Assembly (NCBI GenBank): GCA_907164885.2
Contig: OU015501.1
Coordinates: 23,259,591 to 23,323,590, forward strand
From: Dolomedes plantarius
Lineage: Eukaryota; Arthropoda; Arachnida; Araneae; Dolomedidae
Direction of reading: 5' to 3'
DNA length: 64,000 nt
Shown here: one piece after another, positions 49,346 to 60,455 of the stretch
Position numbering within the stretch: position 1 is the first letter of the stretch
How the letters are laid out: every line of letters begins with the position of its first letter
The notes under the pieces: generated by a model
What the model was told of the DNA's origin: nothing
Seen by the model: the letters and a program-made list of their open reading frames with translations, nothing else
Database searches by the model: none
Made by a program: the position numbers and the translations under genes

Positions 49346-49745
49346 CGGTCTTCGCCCGGCTATGCTCGGGCTCCGGCCAGCTACACTCAGGCCATCCGTC
49401 CACCAGACAGACGGCTATTATTCGATTTTAATAAACGCTCAACTTAATAATTCATCAAAAAACAATCCCACGCCTGCAGTTCAAAGTGACGCCAAAAACT
49501 CTCTATATGAATGCGCACAACACATAATGGCGATACATTGGCAAAAAAAAAATAATAACCACGCCAACACGGTTGCCACAACAACTATATTCGCCAATAC
49601 TCTGCCAAGAATACGAGGGTTGCTACAGCGCAAGGGCTCTCGTAAGAGCTCTTTGGAAGAATCAAAGTCTCTGAGCATGCGCATTTGTGCACATTTCAAA
49701 GAGCCGTTACGCAAGGCAGATGCTCGTGTTTACATCAGATGATCT
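49346..49745 (+). repeat. GC-richer dispersed repeat, unclassified
   Basis: It begins CTAGCCGGTCTTCGCCCGGC, the kind of head also seen in degenerate form near 3393. The open frame at 49362-49742 has no recognisable domain and includes low-complexity stretches. Confidence 0.3.
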
Positions 49746-49980
49746 CAATATTAGAATCCAAATAACTCTAAAACTATTGAAGTAACATATTAAGTGTACG
49801 CAGAAAAAATTATCAGTTTTTAAAGCTCTTTCCAAATATGTAACATTTATGTACTTTCATGAGAAAAAAATACACCGATTTTCGACCAAAATGGCCGCCA
49901 AAATTGCAGTAGGCCATGTTTTCTCAGGATGAGTGATCTCCGGAAACGTGATGTCATGTGATGTCGACGGACTCCACGAA

Positions 49981-50068
49981 CAGGCGGCTAGAATCTGCCC
50001 TTCGACAATACGCACTCTGACTCTGATTGGTCGATGGCCGGAGCCGCTCACGTCACAGCCTGTGACGT
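49981..50068 (+). promoter_or_regulatory. 88-bp GC-rich promoter-like block, left copy
   Basis: It contains an inverted CCAAT box (CTGATTGGTCG) and a CRE-like palindrome CGTCACAGCCTGTGACG. It is almost identical, in inverted orientation, to 60456-60543. It stands upstream of the plus-strand exons that lead to the ORF at 50764. It could be an element's terminal repeat, a promoter, or both. Confidence 0.6.
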
Positions 50069-50763
50069 AGTTTTCGTCCCTTTAACTAAAGCTCTTAAAG
50101 CCCGCGCTCGTATGATCGTGTAATAAACGCCTGAATCGAACGATCGTGCGGGTTTACAGAAAGTATGTATTTATCAATTTTCCTCAACAGATGGTGGTTT
50201 TAGCCTGAATTTGAGTTACGAGTAGCAATTCTAATGTTGTTTACACGTGCAACCGAAACAGTTCAACAATTCATCTGTCTTAATAAGGTAATTATCCATT
50301 TATTTTTTATTGCTTACATGCAAATTATTATTTTAATTTTTAGAGAAGTGGAATATATAAACAAAATTAAATTAATCACTAATTATTTTGCTCTTAGGAC
50401 ATATTATTTCGTTACCCGTCCGATCGTGCTACTTCGGCTTTATGCGCTCGTTAAGTTAAAAACCGTAAAGGGTAAGTTTTTTTCTAAGTACGTTTTGTTT
50501 CTGTTGTTATAATGTTGAGTATAGCCAAAATTATTACGAAAAATTGTGAATAGGAAATCAATGTCATTTATATTTGCATAGGAGTTGTTACAACAGATAT
50601 TGAAATTTGCTTTTAAACATTGTTACTACTATTTTGATATTTAAATAATAAAAATTTCAAAATATATTTTATTTTATTTCATTAAGCATTATGCTATAAA
50701 TATTAGTAACATTATTACAAATATTAATTACTAAAAATTTTATACTTAATATAACATTTTTAG

Positions 50764-51024
50764 ATGTCAACGATGTGGAGTGGGAAAAGGCGTAAGTTTC
50801 TGACTAAAGAAGAAATTCTTCAAATGTTAGCAGTCTCTGATTCTGAGCTTAGTGATCTCTCAGATGATAATGATGATGTTACTGACAAGACATACGTACC
50901 GAGGGTATTGGAAGGAGAATCAAGTTCTGATGAAGAGGATGATGTGGCAACTGATTTACTTACAAATGATTCTGCGACAAATTTCGAGAGAGAGAGATTG
51001 GTCTACTTCATCAAAATCACCTGA
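50764..51024 (+). CDS. Acidic ORF, possible piggyBac-like N-terminus
   Basis: The ATG directly follows a good splice acceptor (ACATTTTTAG). Upstream, plausible non-coding exons lie at about 50191-50288 (donor AAG/GTAATT) and 50399-50471 (acceptor CTCTTAG, donor AAGG/GTAAGT). The protein starts MSTMWSGKRRKFLTKEEI and is rich in Ser, Asp and Glu (SDSELSDLSDDNDD, then SSSDEEDD). This resembles the acidic N-termini of piggyBac transposases, but no DDD catalytic domain follows. A (GA)n run at about 50986-50996 is a likely frameshift site; in another frame the sequence continues to 51109. It may be an accessory gene or a remnant, and no function is assigned. Confidence 0.4.
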   Translation: MSTMWSGKRRKFLTKEEILQMLAVSDSELSDLSDDNDDVTDKTYVPRVLEGESSSDEEDDVATDLLTNDSATNFERERLVYFIKIT

Positions 51025-51109
51025 ATCCATTCCTCAGAGTTTTATCTCCAGACCATCTACTACCTTTTCCTATGCTGTGGTGAAATTTCAAGGAATTTTA
51101 ATTTTTTAA

Positions 51110-51947
51110 CTTGTAAATTTTTAATTTTATTCCCTCAATTAATTTCTTACCGAAATTATTTCTTATAAATTTTAGCTTTTCCTACTTTAAATTTTTAACT
51201 AATGAGCACACGTACCTTGGTATTAATAACTTGCTTGCAGCAGATAAAGTCTTCAAGACCTAGGCACTCGATTTGCAAAGACAGAATTTGATTTGGATTT
51301 AAATTTATGTAATTTCTGACTATGGTTATTCAAACACCACTTCTAAGACAAACTGTATGATGAATATATTATATTTACTAATTTAAATTTGAATGGAAAA
51401 TAGAGATAAATTCACGTTTATAAGTTTTTCTCTTTTTGACAAATTACTGCGTGATTGCACTATGTTTAAATAAACGATTAAAAAAAATGAGAATTTCAAC
51501 ATTTTGGTACCATTATAATAATTTGACTGTAGTAATAATACATACATTATTCTGCTGTTACAGGTATACGGTGGTTCTGCGTTTTTATTTAAACTTCCGT
51601 ATGGAAGCAAATTCATGTCTTCGAATGTTAACAGCATGATTACTGGCTCATGGGTATATCTTGAATGTTTGTGAAATATTAACAATAAGCTTTTTAATTT
51701 ATATTTAGTAAATTTTCCTCCCCTTATTTTAGTACTAATCTTGTATTGCAAAGATAAACTTTTAGCAACCTCCTTTGACAGAATATTCTTCAAAATGTTT
51801 TTTCTTTAATTAAATGTAAAACTTGAAGTTATAAAGTACTTATAAATATTAATTAAAACTGTGAAATGTTAAAATTAGAGCATATTAAGAGCTAGAATTA
51901 GAAGTATTTAATAAATGAAACAATTTTTTGTTGTCACAGTTGATATA
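51110..51947. other. AT-rich DNA, nothing recognised
   Basis: The minus frame at 51383-51793 is unrecognised. No repeat was identified. Confidence 0.35.
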
Positions 51948-52446
51948 ATAGAAACAAACAATAAAATTAAAATTTCAAGTTTTATTTAATACATGAAATA
52001 GTGCATATATAATACAACATAAAATAAAAAAAATGAACACACATAAAACAATTATTCATTGTAGCTGTGCATAAACAGAACTTATGGCTCATCCCCAAGT
52101 GTTCAAACTCAAACTTTAATAGAAACAAACAATAAAATTAAAATTTCAAGTTTTATTTAATACATGAAATAGTGCATATATAATACAACATAAAATAAAA
52201 AAATGAACACACATAAAACAATTATTCATTGTAGCTGTGCATAAACAGAACTTATGGCTCATCCTCAAGTGTTCAAACTCAAACTTTAATAGAAACAAAC
52301 AATAAAATTAAAATTTCAAGTTTTATATAATATATGAAATAGTGCATACATAATACAACATAAAATAAAAAATTAAACATAAAACAATTATTTGCTGTAA
52401 AACAGAACTTATGGCTCATCTCCAAGTGTTCAAACTCAAACTTTAA
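51948..52446 (+). repeat. Tandem repeat, ~170-bp unit, three copies
   Basis: Units start near 51949, 52120 and 52290, each with AGAAACAAACAATAAAATTA and ending AGTGTTCAAACTCAAACTTT. The first two are nearly identical; the third lost about 15-25 bp. Confidence 0.92.
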
Positions 52447-52805
52447 TGCTAAGTTTAATTTTTTTTAAAAACGATTTTCATAAGAATGTGAAGGATGAGT
52501 TTTCTGTAGGATAAGTTACGTGTTTAATTGTTTGTTTATAAAATTGTTATAGAAATAAAATATGTTGGGAAAATAAAACTTATAACTGGGACTTATACTT
52601 GGGAAATAAAGGCATAATAAATTTATTATTATAAGTAAATACACTCATGGACAAAAAAATTAGCGCACCAAGAAATAATTGCGGGATCGTAACGAAACTT
52701 GCAATGAAGGTACATGTCGGGGATATATGCAAATGATTAGAAATGCAGCGTGATTGCGCATTACGTATAGCCGGTAGAGGGCGTTGAACATCGTACTCTG
52801 TGGAG

Positions 52806-52812
52806 TATAAAA
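52806..52812 (+). promoter_or_regulatory. TATA box of transposon G
   Basis: A consensus TATAAAA lies 62 bp upstream of the transposase ATG at 52874. Confidence 0.45.
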
Positions 52813-52873
52813 CAGGTAACCAAAGCTTGTTTGAGTGTGCTGAATCATTTACAAAGGAAGAGCTGAGATAGAC

Positions 52874-53942
52874 ATGCCATTACGCCGTGTTCGAAGACAA
52901 TATAAGCAGTTGTCGCAGTTTGAGAGGGGGAGAATCGTCGGGATGATGGAAGCTGGGTGGTCAGCTAGGCGAGTAGCTCGTCAATTAGGCCGCTCTGATT
53001 GTGTTGTGAGGAGGTGTTGGGACCAGTGGACCCGAGAGATGTCATGTACACGAAGACCAGGCTCAGGACGCCCTCGACAGACCAGTCGTCGAGAAGACCG
53101 CCACATCGTAAGAAATGCACGTTTACAGCCAACTGCTTCATCGGCCGCCATCCAGGCACAGGTAGCACCTTCACTAGGGGCCTCTGTGTCTTCTCGAACC
53201 ATAGGAAGGCGCCTGGCTGAAGGACAGTTGGTATCGCGGCGCCCATTACGTGTGCTGCCCTTGACGCCCACCCATCGACGCCTCCGTTTGGAGTTTTGCC
53301 GCGGACGAGGAAACTGGACTGCAGCGGAATGGAACCAGGTCGTCTTTAGCGACGAATCCAGATTCAATCTCGGCAGTGATAACAATCGTGTTCGTGTGTG
53401 GAGAGCCCGGGGTGAACGCTTCAATCCTGCCTTTTCTGTACAGCGACACATCGCTCCCACAGCTGGTGTGATGGTATGGGGTGCCATTGCCTACAATACA
53501 CGGTCACCCCTAGTATTGTTCCGTGTCACCATGACAGCCCAGCGGTATGTTCATGAAATCCTGCAACCACATGTGTTGCCACTCATGCAACGGCTCCCAG
53601 GAGCCATTTTTCAACAAGACAATGCTCGGCCTCATACGGCAAGGGTGTCACAAGACTGTCTCCGCACTGTTACTGCCCTTCCTTGGCCTGCCCGATTTGT
53701 CTTCAATCGAGCATATCTGGGATCATTTGGGACGACGAGTTGGGCATCCCACGAGTTTGAACGAACTAGAGGCAAGGTTACAGCAAATATGGAACGAAAT
53801 GTCTCAAGACATCATACAGAACTTGTATGACTCAATGCCCGATCGTATCGCATCGTGCATTCGCGCTAGAGGGGGTCCAACGGAGTATTATCTCCTCCGT
53901 TCTTTTGCCGTTTTCTCTGAAATAAATTATCCTTTTTCTTAG
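52874..53942 (+). pseudogene. Tc1-family transposase with short deletion at the catalytic site
   Basis: MPLRRVRRQYKQLSQFERGR opens the N-terminal paired helix-turn-helix region, with a GRPR motif near residue 67. The DDE core shows FSDESRFNLGS and QQDNARPHTA intact. The frame then changes within ALPWPAR: the expected Ser-Pro-Asp codons are partly missing, and the continuation (DLSSIEHIWDHLGRR, to TAG at 53942) is in another frame. A CCCGAT word at the junction suggests an 8-bp deletion between short direct repeats, which is inference. The catalytic Glu itself is present in the second frame. With the missing residues counted, the spacing would be about 32, shorter than in Tc1. The copy is otherwise intact and recent. 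Confidence 0.92.
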
Positions 53943-55907
53943 ATTTTCTTATCATTTACTTATATCAAAGTAGTCATTACGTATGTAAAATTTCGTTTCA
54001 TTTTGACGACTCCTTCTTGGTGCGCTAATTTTTTTGTCCATGAGTGTATATATTTTACAAGTCGCATTGACTTTTAGGCAAAGTTATGTATATATTTATG
54101 ATGAATGGTTATTTATTTATTTATTGAAGGCAATAATTATGATCATTTTGAGTATTTACACTTATAAAAGGTTTATTTAATAAAGAATTTGTGGAATTCA
54201 GTTGTTACTCTCTAGATGGCTTGTGTAATCTTTGTTTTTTTTTGTTTTTTGCTTTTTCGTTGAAAAAAACCTTTTGAAGTAAGTTTTGTGGTATATTGAT
54301 ATTAAGTAAATTTTCCACTGTATTTAGAGAATTCATAAGTTGTTGAGCAACTAAAGGGTCTATTGATGTTTTTGAGTTAATTTTTGCATGTATCATATTG
54401 ATTTTATTTAAAATGCTTTCTTTATTTATTTCAGAATTATGTTTGTGATCAATAATTGTGCTTTTTGTTATTTGTGGTGAGGGTGTTACATGAAGAGGAC
54501 CAGAGTCTGATGTATGTTCATTATATTTCTTGTTAACAGCATGAATATGTTTGCACATGTTATTTAAATTTACAAAATCATGACATGTGCATTCATATGC
54601 TGACATACAACTTAGGCATTCACGACAGATGATGTTACAAGTTTCGGTGCAAGTGTGTATTTTTGTGACTGTGTATGTTTTGCTTGGGAATGTTTCGGAT
54701 TTAATAATCCATCTGTCGTTGGATATTTGGAGGCAATCTGAAATTATTCTTTGGCCCTCTTTGTGACGGTGATATGAACTAGTGTGTTTTTTGGTAATTT
54801 TTCCTTTATAAAATTTCATAAGTCTTTCAAAGTGTTTATCATTTATATATGTTTTTAAGCTTTCACAGCATTTATCTACACGCTTACATTTTTTCCCATC
54901 TAAATAAATATGTTTTATTTCCCTATGAAAATGTTCTACATGCATGTTTGTGTTTAATTTTGCCCCCTTCCTATAACAGTATGCCCACATTTTTGTCCTA
55001 TTGCTGTAGTATTTTGTAAAATACATGTGAAAATCTTTAGTGTCAGGGTCATTTTCAAGTACTTTTAAAAAATTAGAAAGTGTAGTTAAAAATATATCTT
55101 CATCTAATTTATAAGTTATTGATTTTAAAATTGTATAAATATGTTTTCTTTTATCCATTGGTAATGCTTTTAAATGGCCTTGCCATGCCCTATCGACATG
55201 CCATGCACAGAGGAGATGAACCTCAACAGGGCCAAAAGTTTTCACCCATGCTGATAAAATAACTGAGCGTCATCACTCATGAAAACTTTTCTTTTTATTA
55301 CTACAGGTACGGCATCTCTAATTTTTTTTAAAAAGTAAGCCATGCTTACTGTTGACAAAATGCCACAGGAAAGCCCTCTTCATATTCGTCAATGACCATG
55401 ACTGTTACAAGTTCAAACCCATAGCCAGTCATGCCATGTGTAGAATCTAGGCATATTCTGTCCCCACCAAATTTTTTTAACATTTCAATTTGAATGGGCA
55501 TCATGAAGGCAAGGAAAAAATCCTTATGCTCGATACTCGGGTGCTCTGTGTTTTGCTCCTTATAGTCAAATATTAATGTGCCACTATCTTTCATCTTTTT
55601 AACCCATAGTTGTACACTAAGTTCATCAAAAGTTGCACTGTTCAATGAATTTGGGTTGATATTTTTTTTATGTTGCTCAAGTCCTTCCTAGTAAAAATAT
55701 GACTCCTTTCATCGCTGTCGAAATCAATGGAACCTCTGATGTCTCTGGTGATTCTGTTATCTTCAACACCATGAAATAATTTGCCTGGAAAAAATATTAT
55801 AGATAAGTTATAAAATACTAATGATACATTGTCTCTGTAAATTACAGAAAGTTTCATTAAAAAATTTATGTAGTACAACAAATGTAATTTTCAGACTCCA
55901 TTAAGTC

Positions 55908-56072
55908 CAGTGGCGCACCCAGGGGGCACTGGCCCTCCAAAAGAAGTAGAAATATTGATTTTGCATTATAAATATTTTTATTCGTTCATCTCGGCCTCCC
56001 CCCATGCATTATAAATATTTTTATCCATTCATCTCGCCCCCCCCCCAAGAAAAAATCCTGGGTGCGCCACTG
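55908..56072. mobile_element. hAT-type MITE K, copy 1, in intron 2
   Basis: The ends are CAGTGGCGCACCCAGG at both sides. The exact 8-bp duplication ATTAAGTC lies at 55900-55907 and 56073-56080. It is 165 bp, with internal duplicated words GCATTATAAATATTTTTAT and TTCATCTCG. Confidence 0.95.
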
Positions 56073-56434
56073 ATTAAGTCCCAATGAGACAGAGAAGGAG
56101 AGAGGGTTAAATTCCCCTGGCCACGAGCATTAGAGGTCAGGCATATGACATATCAGCCTGATAAGTTTCTCTACCTTAGTATTAGTAGGCAACTCCCCTG
56201 ACTTATACTATATGAATTTGGAATACATACATGTGTGTGTGGAATTACATATACACATTTGTATACAGTTCCACAACTAGGCAGGGGAAACAGGGGCACC
56301 CACCCAGGGCCCACTTAGAAGGGGGGCCCAAAATGCAGTATTTGTTTTATTATTTTCCCAAACGTAATTAATAAAGAGGCCAAAATGCAAATTCTGGCCC
56401 AGGGCACAGGAATGGCAAGTTACGGCTTTGTTCG

Positions 56435-56435
<1 letters not shown>

Positions 56436-56484
<49 letters not shown>
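56436..56484. repeat. (TA)n(TG)n microsatellite
   Basis: A TA tract followed by a TG tract; MITE K copy 2 is inserted at its right edge. Confidence 0.95.
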
Positions 56485-56485
<1 letters not shown>

Positions 56486-56662
56486 CAGTGGCGCACCCAG
56501 GGGGGGGCCCAGGGGGCCCTGGCCCCCCCCCAAAGAAGTAGAAATATTGATTTTGCATTATAAATATTTTTATTCGTTCATCTCGGCCCCCCCCATGCAT
56601 TATAAATATTTTTATCCATTCATCTCGGCCCCCCCCAAGAAAAAATCCTGGGTGCGCCACTG
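56486..56662. mobile_element. hAT-type MITE K, copy 2, in intron 2
   Basis: It has the same ends and interior as copy 1. The exact duplication GTGTGTGA lies at 56478-56485 and 56663-56670, taken from the TG microsatellite. It is 177 bp; the length difference comes from G- and C-runs. Confidence 0.95.
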
Positions 56663-56670
56663 GTGTGTGA

Positions 56671-57512
56671 TAATAATCACATTCGGAAAATTTAACACAA
56701 GGGAATTGATGTATATGAACTTATGGCAGATGCAGTCGGCACGAGGGTGTGATGCAGTTGGGCGAAGTGTTGATCCAGGGAAGCACTTACGAAATTTAGG
56801 AGAGAAACACACATGGAGCCATTGATGAAATACACAAATTCCAAGACGTGTTTTATTTATCAGAAGGCATTAGCTGCAGAGGCCACTGGGCTTGCCCTGA
56901 CGGGATGCGGAGAGCTGATTACATTACAAAGTTAAGACGAGAGCCGTCGTGACCGACGGACTGTGTACAGCAGGTCCGACAGCAACGAGAGTTAGAAACG
57001 AAGAGACGAAAAGTCTTCCTTTCACGCAAATAGTAAATGAGTGTTTTGCGATATTGATGCCAGAGGACCTAAACTACTTAATTTTTAATTGGGTGACTTT
57101 AGGTTCGGAGAGTTCACGTGTCCACTTCAGTTTTCCCCGGGACTATACTGATAGATCCCGCGCTTGTTAGAGCTGTGACCTATTGACCTGGGCGCAGGAT
57201 AGGTGGTCATAAAGTTCTTGTAAAGTGTGGTTTCGACGTTATAGAAAGCATAAATCCAGAGTGGTTCGAGGGCTCTTCAAGAATTTTGACATTACACTGA
57301 CATTCGGAATCTCATAAACTACCGAACACTCGGACCAGAGCTATCTGGGGATGTTATTGAGTTCAGACATTTCACATGCCTGCTTAATGATCTGCAGGGC
57401 TAATATAAATTATAACATACTTTACTTCTAGGTTGCAATTTTGGAAAAAGGGTCGTGCTTTCTTAAAAAGAGAATATGATTTAAAGTAATTTAGGAAGAC
57501 GCGTTTTCTTGT
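56671..57512. other. Rest of intron 2, no separate gene
   Basis: Open frames at 56949-57170 and nearby are unrecognised. A (TA)n tract of about 30 bp follows at 57517-57546. Composition between 56690 and 57360 is less AT-rich than the flanks. Confidence 0.35.
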
Positions 57513-57549
<37 letters not shown>

Positions 57550-57942
57550 TTCAATTTCATGTAGTATAGTATAAATTCTGAAAAATTTGTAGTTTCATGC
57601 AATTTTTTTTCATAAATTTGTGTTTTCTAACCAGCTACAATGTCCTTTGTTTCTTGAGATAAAGGAAGATGGCTCAACCGAAAGTCGTGTTTGTAGTGCT
57701 TTTTAAAATATTCTATGGTAATAAGCTCTTTGTTTTCCTTTAAACTTACTTGTGCTGTACAATGATGGCCAACTCTCTTTGAACCCTGGTCTTTCAGTAG
57801 TCTTTTTCCTTTTGAGTTAGAGGAAAACTGTCCGCTTCTACTGCACATATATTCTTGTCTGCCATTATCTCTTTCTCCTCGTGCCATAACAAAATTACAA
57901 GAATTATTTTGCTCTTCTTCAGACAGCCATTTTCGAAAATCT

Positions 57943-59535
57943 GAAAAATATTCTGTCTATGTTAAACTGTCTCTATTTGTAGTCAAAAGCAATAAAAATC
58001 TATTTATTCATTCATATATTGTTATAAAATTACATTTAAACTAAAGTAATAGTGAGTAAAGTAAGAATTTAAATGGTTGTGAGACTGAATTTGATGGCAT
58101 TCTATCTAAATGTAGATGTATACTGTCATAGCTTTGTGGTTTGATTACAATCTGCACTAAGTAGAGAATGCATGCCAGAAATTTATTCCTTTCAATAAAC
58201 TATCTTTAGTATGCAGGTAATTACTTTTTTGAAAATATACTTTATCTGTAATCTAGCAATTTTGTATAGTTCTAAAATGCATTTCAACTTATTCTTTATT
58301 ACAGTTGTGTTCATGCAAAATCAGAATGATGAATTTATATGACTTATCAAGTGAAATGGCTTTATTATGAACATCTTCGTTGTATGTATGTTTATGATAC
58401 AATTGACAATAATGAGTTGTGTTGTATTGTTAGATTTTTTAAAATTGAATAAACTGATTCATTTGTGTCTATTTTAAAATTCATCCACGCATATCTTTTT
58501 GTGTGTTATGATATACAGAAGTGAATTAATTTAAATGAAATGAATTAAATAACATGATTCAGTCGACATGTGCAAATTGAGGTTTTCTCAGAGATTTCAA
58601 CGAGTATGAATAAACTTCTGTTCAGAAGTAAAAATTTACTGGCTTTTGCATAGAGTTCTACAGTACATTGCAATGATTTCCATTTTTTTTTCACTAATGA
58701 CTAGAGATAAAAGTAAACTTATAAAATAGATATTGAAAAATATGAGAAAAAAAATTAGTGAAGTCATTCTCAAGATCTTCTGTGCATACAATATCAAGCA
58801 AAAATTGAGTGGTCTTGTATAGTTGTATAACAAAGGGCTAGTTATAGCCATTATTTCATCGACTTTTCAATGCAAGTTTTTGAAGACTTTCAGAAATTAT
58901 ATAAATAAAAAATCTATGTGATTAATGATTAATTATCTATGTTCATTTGTAAGCTCAAATAATGTTATAACATTTTTTAAGGGGCATAATGGCTGGATTT
59001 TTCATTCTAAAAAGTTAGATTTCACTGCATAATTCACATTTTATAGAGCATATTTTTTTTCAATTAAACTTGTTGCATTCTTAAAGCAATTGTAAACAGT
59101 ATATGAATGACTGTAACATTTTAACTTATAAAAAAATGATTTGGTAAAATTAGAAAAACTGTCAATAGTTATTTTAACCTTTTTTCTTATGTGGCATAAA
59201 AAATTTAATAAAATATCAATTTTAAAAAGCTGTAAAATGCAATTAACAATTAAAGTTTTAAATCATTTTTCGAATATAAAAACACTTCCAAGGAACTGGT
59301 AGATAATTTTTCTGTCCATTTCCTTGATTTCAGGATTGGTCAAAACTGCAAAATCTACATACACATGTACAATGACAATTTTTTTCTTTTCTTCACAGGG
59401 TTCTAAATTAATTCCAAGTCTATTTAATCCTTGTGTAAGAAAGGCTGTGACATTTCAAAAACAAAACACCAGCCAAAAATGAAATTTCATTCCTCTTAAA
59501 TGAAATATCACTGTTATTTGTACCCAAAATAAATT
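57943..59535. other. Intron 1 of the MULE gene, AT-rich
   Basis: No repeat or coding region was recognised in this part of the intron. The minus frame at 58636-58851 looks like chance. Confidence 0.4.
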
Positions 59536-59885
59536 CTTGGATTTTAATGCAAGATCTGAAGACTGATATGTTCTCAGATTATACATCTTAAACTGATGCT
59601 TCACCTGAGACATTAATTGAAATCAAATTATTTTTTATTAATTTGATTTCAATTAATGTCTCGGATTTTAATGCAAGATCTAAAGACTGGTATGTTCTCA
59701 GATTATACATCTTAAACTGATGCTTAACCTGAGACAATTGAAATCAAATTATTTTTTATTAATTTGATTTCAATTAATGTCTTGGATTTTAATGCAAGAT
59801 CTGAAAACTGATATGTTCTCAGATTATACATCTTAAACTGATGTTTCAACTGAGACATTAATTGAAATCAAATTATTTTTTATTC
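59536..59885. repeat. Tandem repeat, ~121-bp unit with a 24-bp perfect palindrome
   Basis: Three units start near 59537, 59661 and 59782 with GGATTTTAATGCAAGATCT. At 59607-59630 and 59639-59662 lie perfect 24-bp inverted arms around an 8-nt loop, from GAGACATTAATTG to CAATTAATGTCTC. The array lies in intron 1. Confidence 0.92.
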
Positions 59886-60455
59886 ATCACATTTTTTTTT
59901 CGTTATGGGAATACAGTTACTCATCTTAATGCCTCAACTCATAAATATGCAAGTTCCTACATAAAAATGTATCAAAATTATGTTAAAATTAATCATTCTG
60001 ACCTTTCTTAGAAGTAAAAGTCTTTTCTTCGCTTTGTTCTTGATCTTGATAATTATGTGCCTCTCTTAAATGGATTCGAAATACATTTAGGTTCAGAAAT
60101 GTATGGTAACAACCTTCCTCCTGACAGGATATATTTGTTTTATAATTATATTCGCCGTGCGTGCGTACACGGTGTTTGCTCTCGCTGTTCTTTGAGTTGA
60201 AAACTTTTATACAATACGCACATGGGAAGAGAGTTTTACTTTCCCCACTCTCTTGATCTTGTGCTTTATATGCACTCTTTTAATATGTGATTGTAGATAA
60301 CGCTTTTGATAAAAACTTTGTCCACACTCTCCGGAATTAAACATATCCATCGCTGCAACACGCGTTTGATCGGGCGTAATCTACATTTCAAACAGTCTCG
60401 CTTCCGCGCCAAACCGGGTTTTATTTTCGATATCATAAATATGTCACAGCCAGAA

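Larger units (their letters stand above)
52642..54046 (+). mobile_element. Tc1-like transposon G
   Basis: The ends are perfect inverted repeats of about 33 bp starting CACTCATGGACAAAAAAATT. TA lies at 52640-52641 and 54047-54048. The element is 1405 bp, with TATAAAA at 52806-52812 and AATAAA at about 53921. It sits inside the region bounded by the two 88-bp blocks and is younger than that arrangement if the blocks are element ends. Confidence 0.96.
54205..60350 (-). pseudogene. C2H2-MULE-SWIM transposase gene, three exons, frameshifted
   Basis: The protein is a Mutator-like transposase, or a gene derived from one. Exon 1 (60350-60003) encodes C2H2 fingers, clearest as FPCAYCIKVF...HRVRTH and CQEEGCYHTF...HLREAH. 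Intron 1 runs 60002-57941 (GT...TTTTTCAG). Exon 2 (57940-57632) encodes WLSEEEQNN, a zinc-binding-like YMCSRSGQFSS and HKHDFRLSHL-like sequence; it is exactly in phase with both neighbours. Intron 2 runs 57631-55785. Exon 3 (55784-54205) carries the MULE core: ICLDSTHG, MSDDAQ and NMHVEHFH as likely D, D, E residues, with LCAWHVDRAW. A SWIM finger follows, CTCHDF...MCKHIHAV. Frame changes occur near 60270, 55655 (A8 run), 55350 and 55268. Transposon G lies just beyond the 3' end, and two hAT MITEs sit in intron 2. Confidence 0.88.

Noticed and set aside
49362..49742. 126-residue open frame as a host gene
   Set aside because: Begins in repeat-like GC-rich DNA, contains low-complexity stretches and matches no family I know.
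51948..52446. CRISPR array
   Set aside because: Adjacent long units with no unique spacers in a eukaryotic, transposon-rich setting; a simple tandem repeat.
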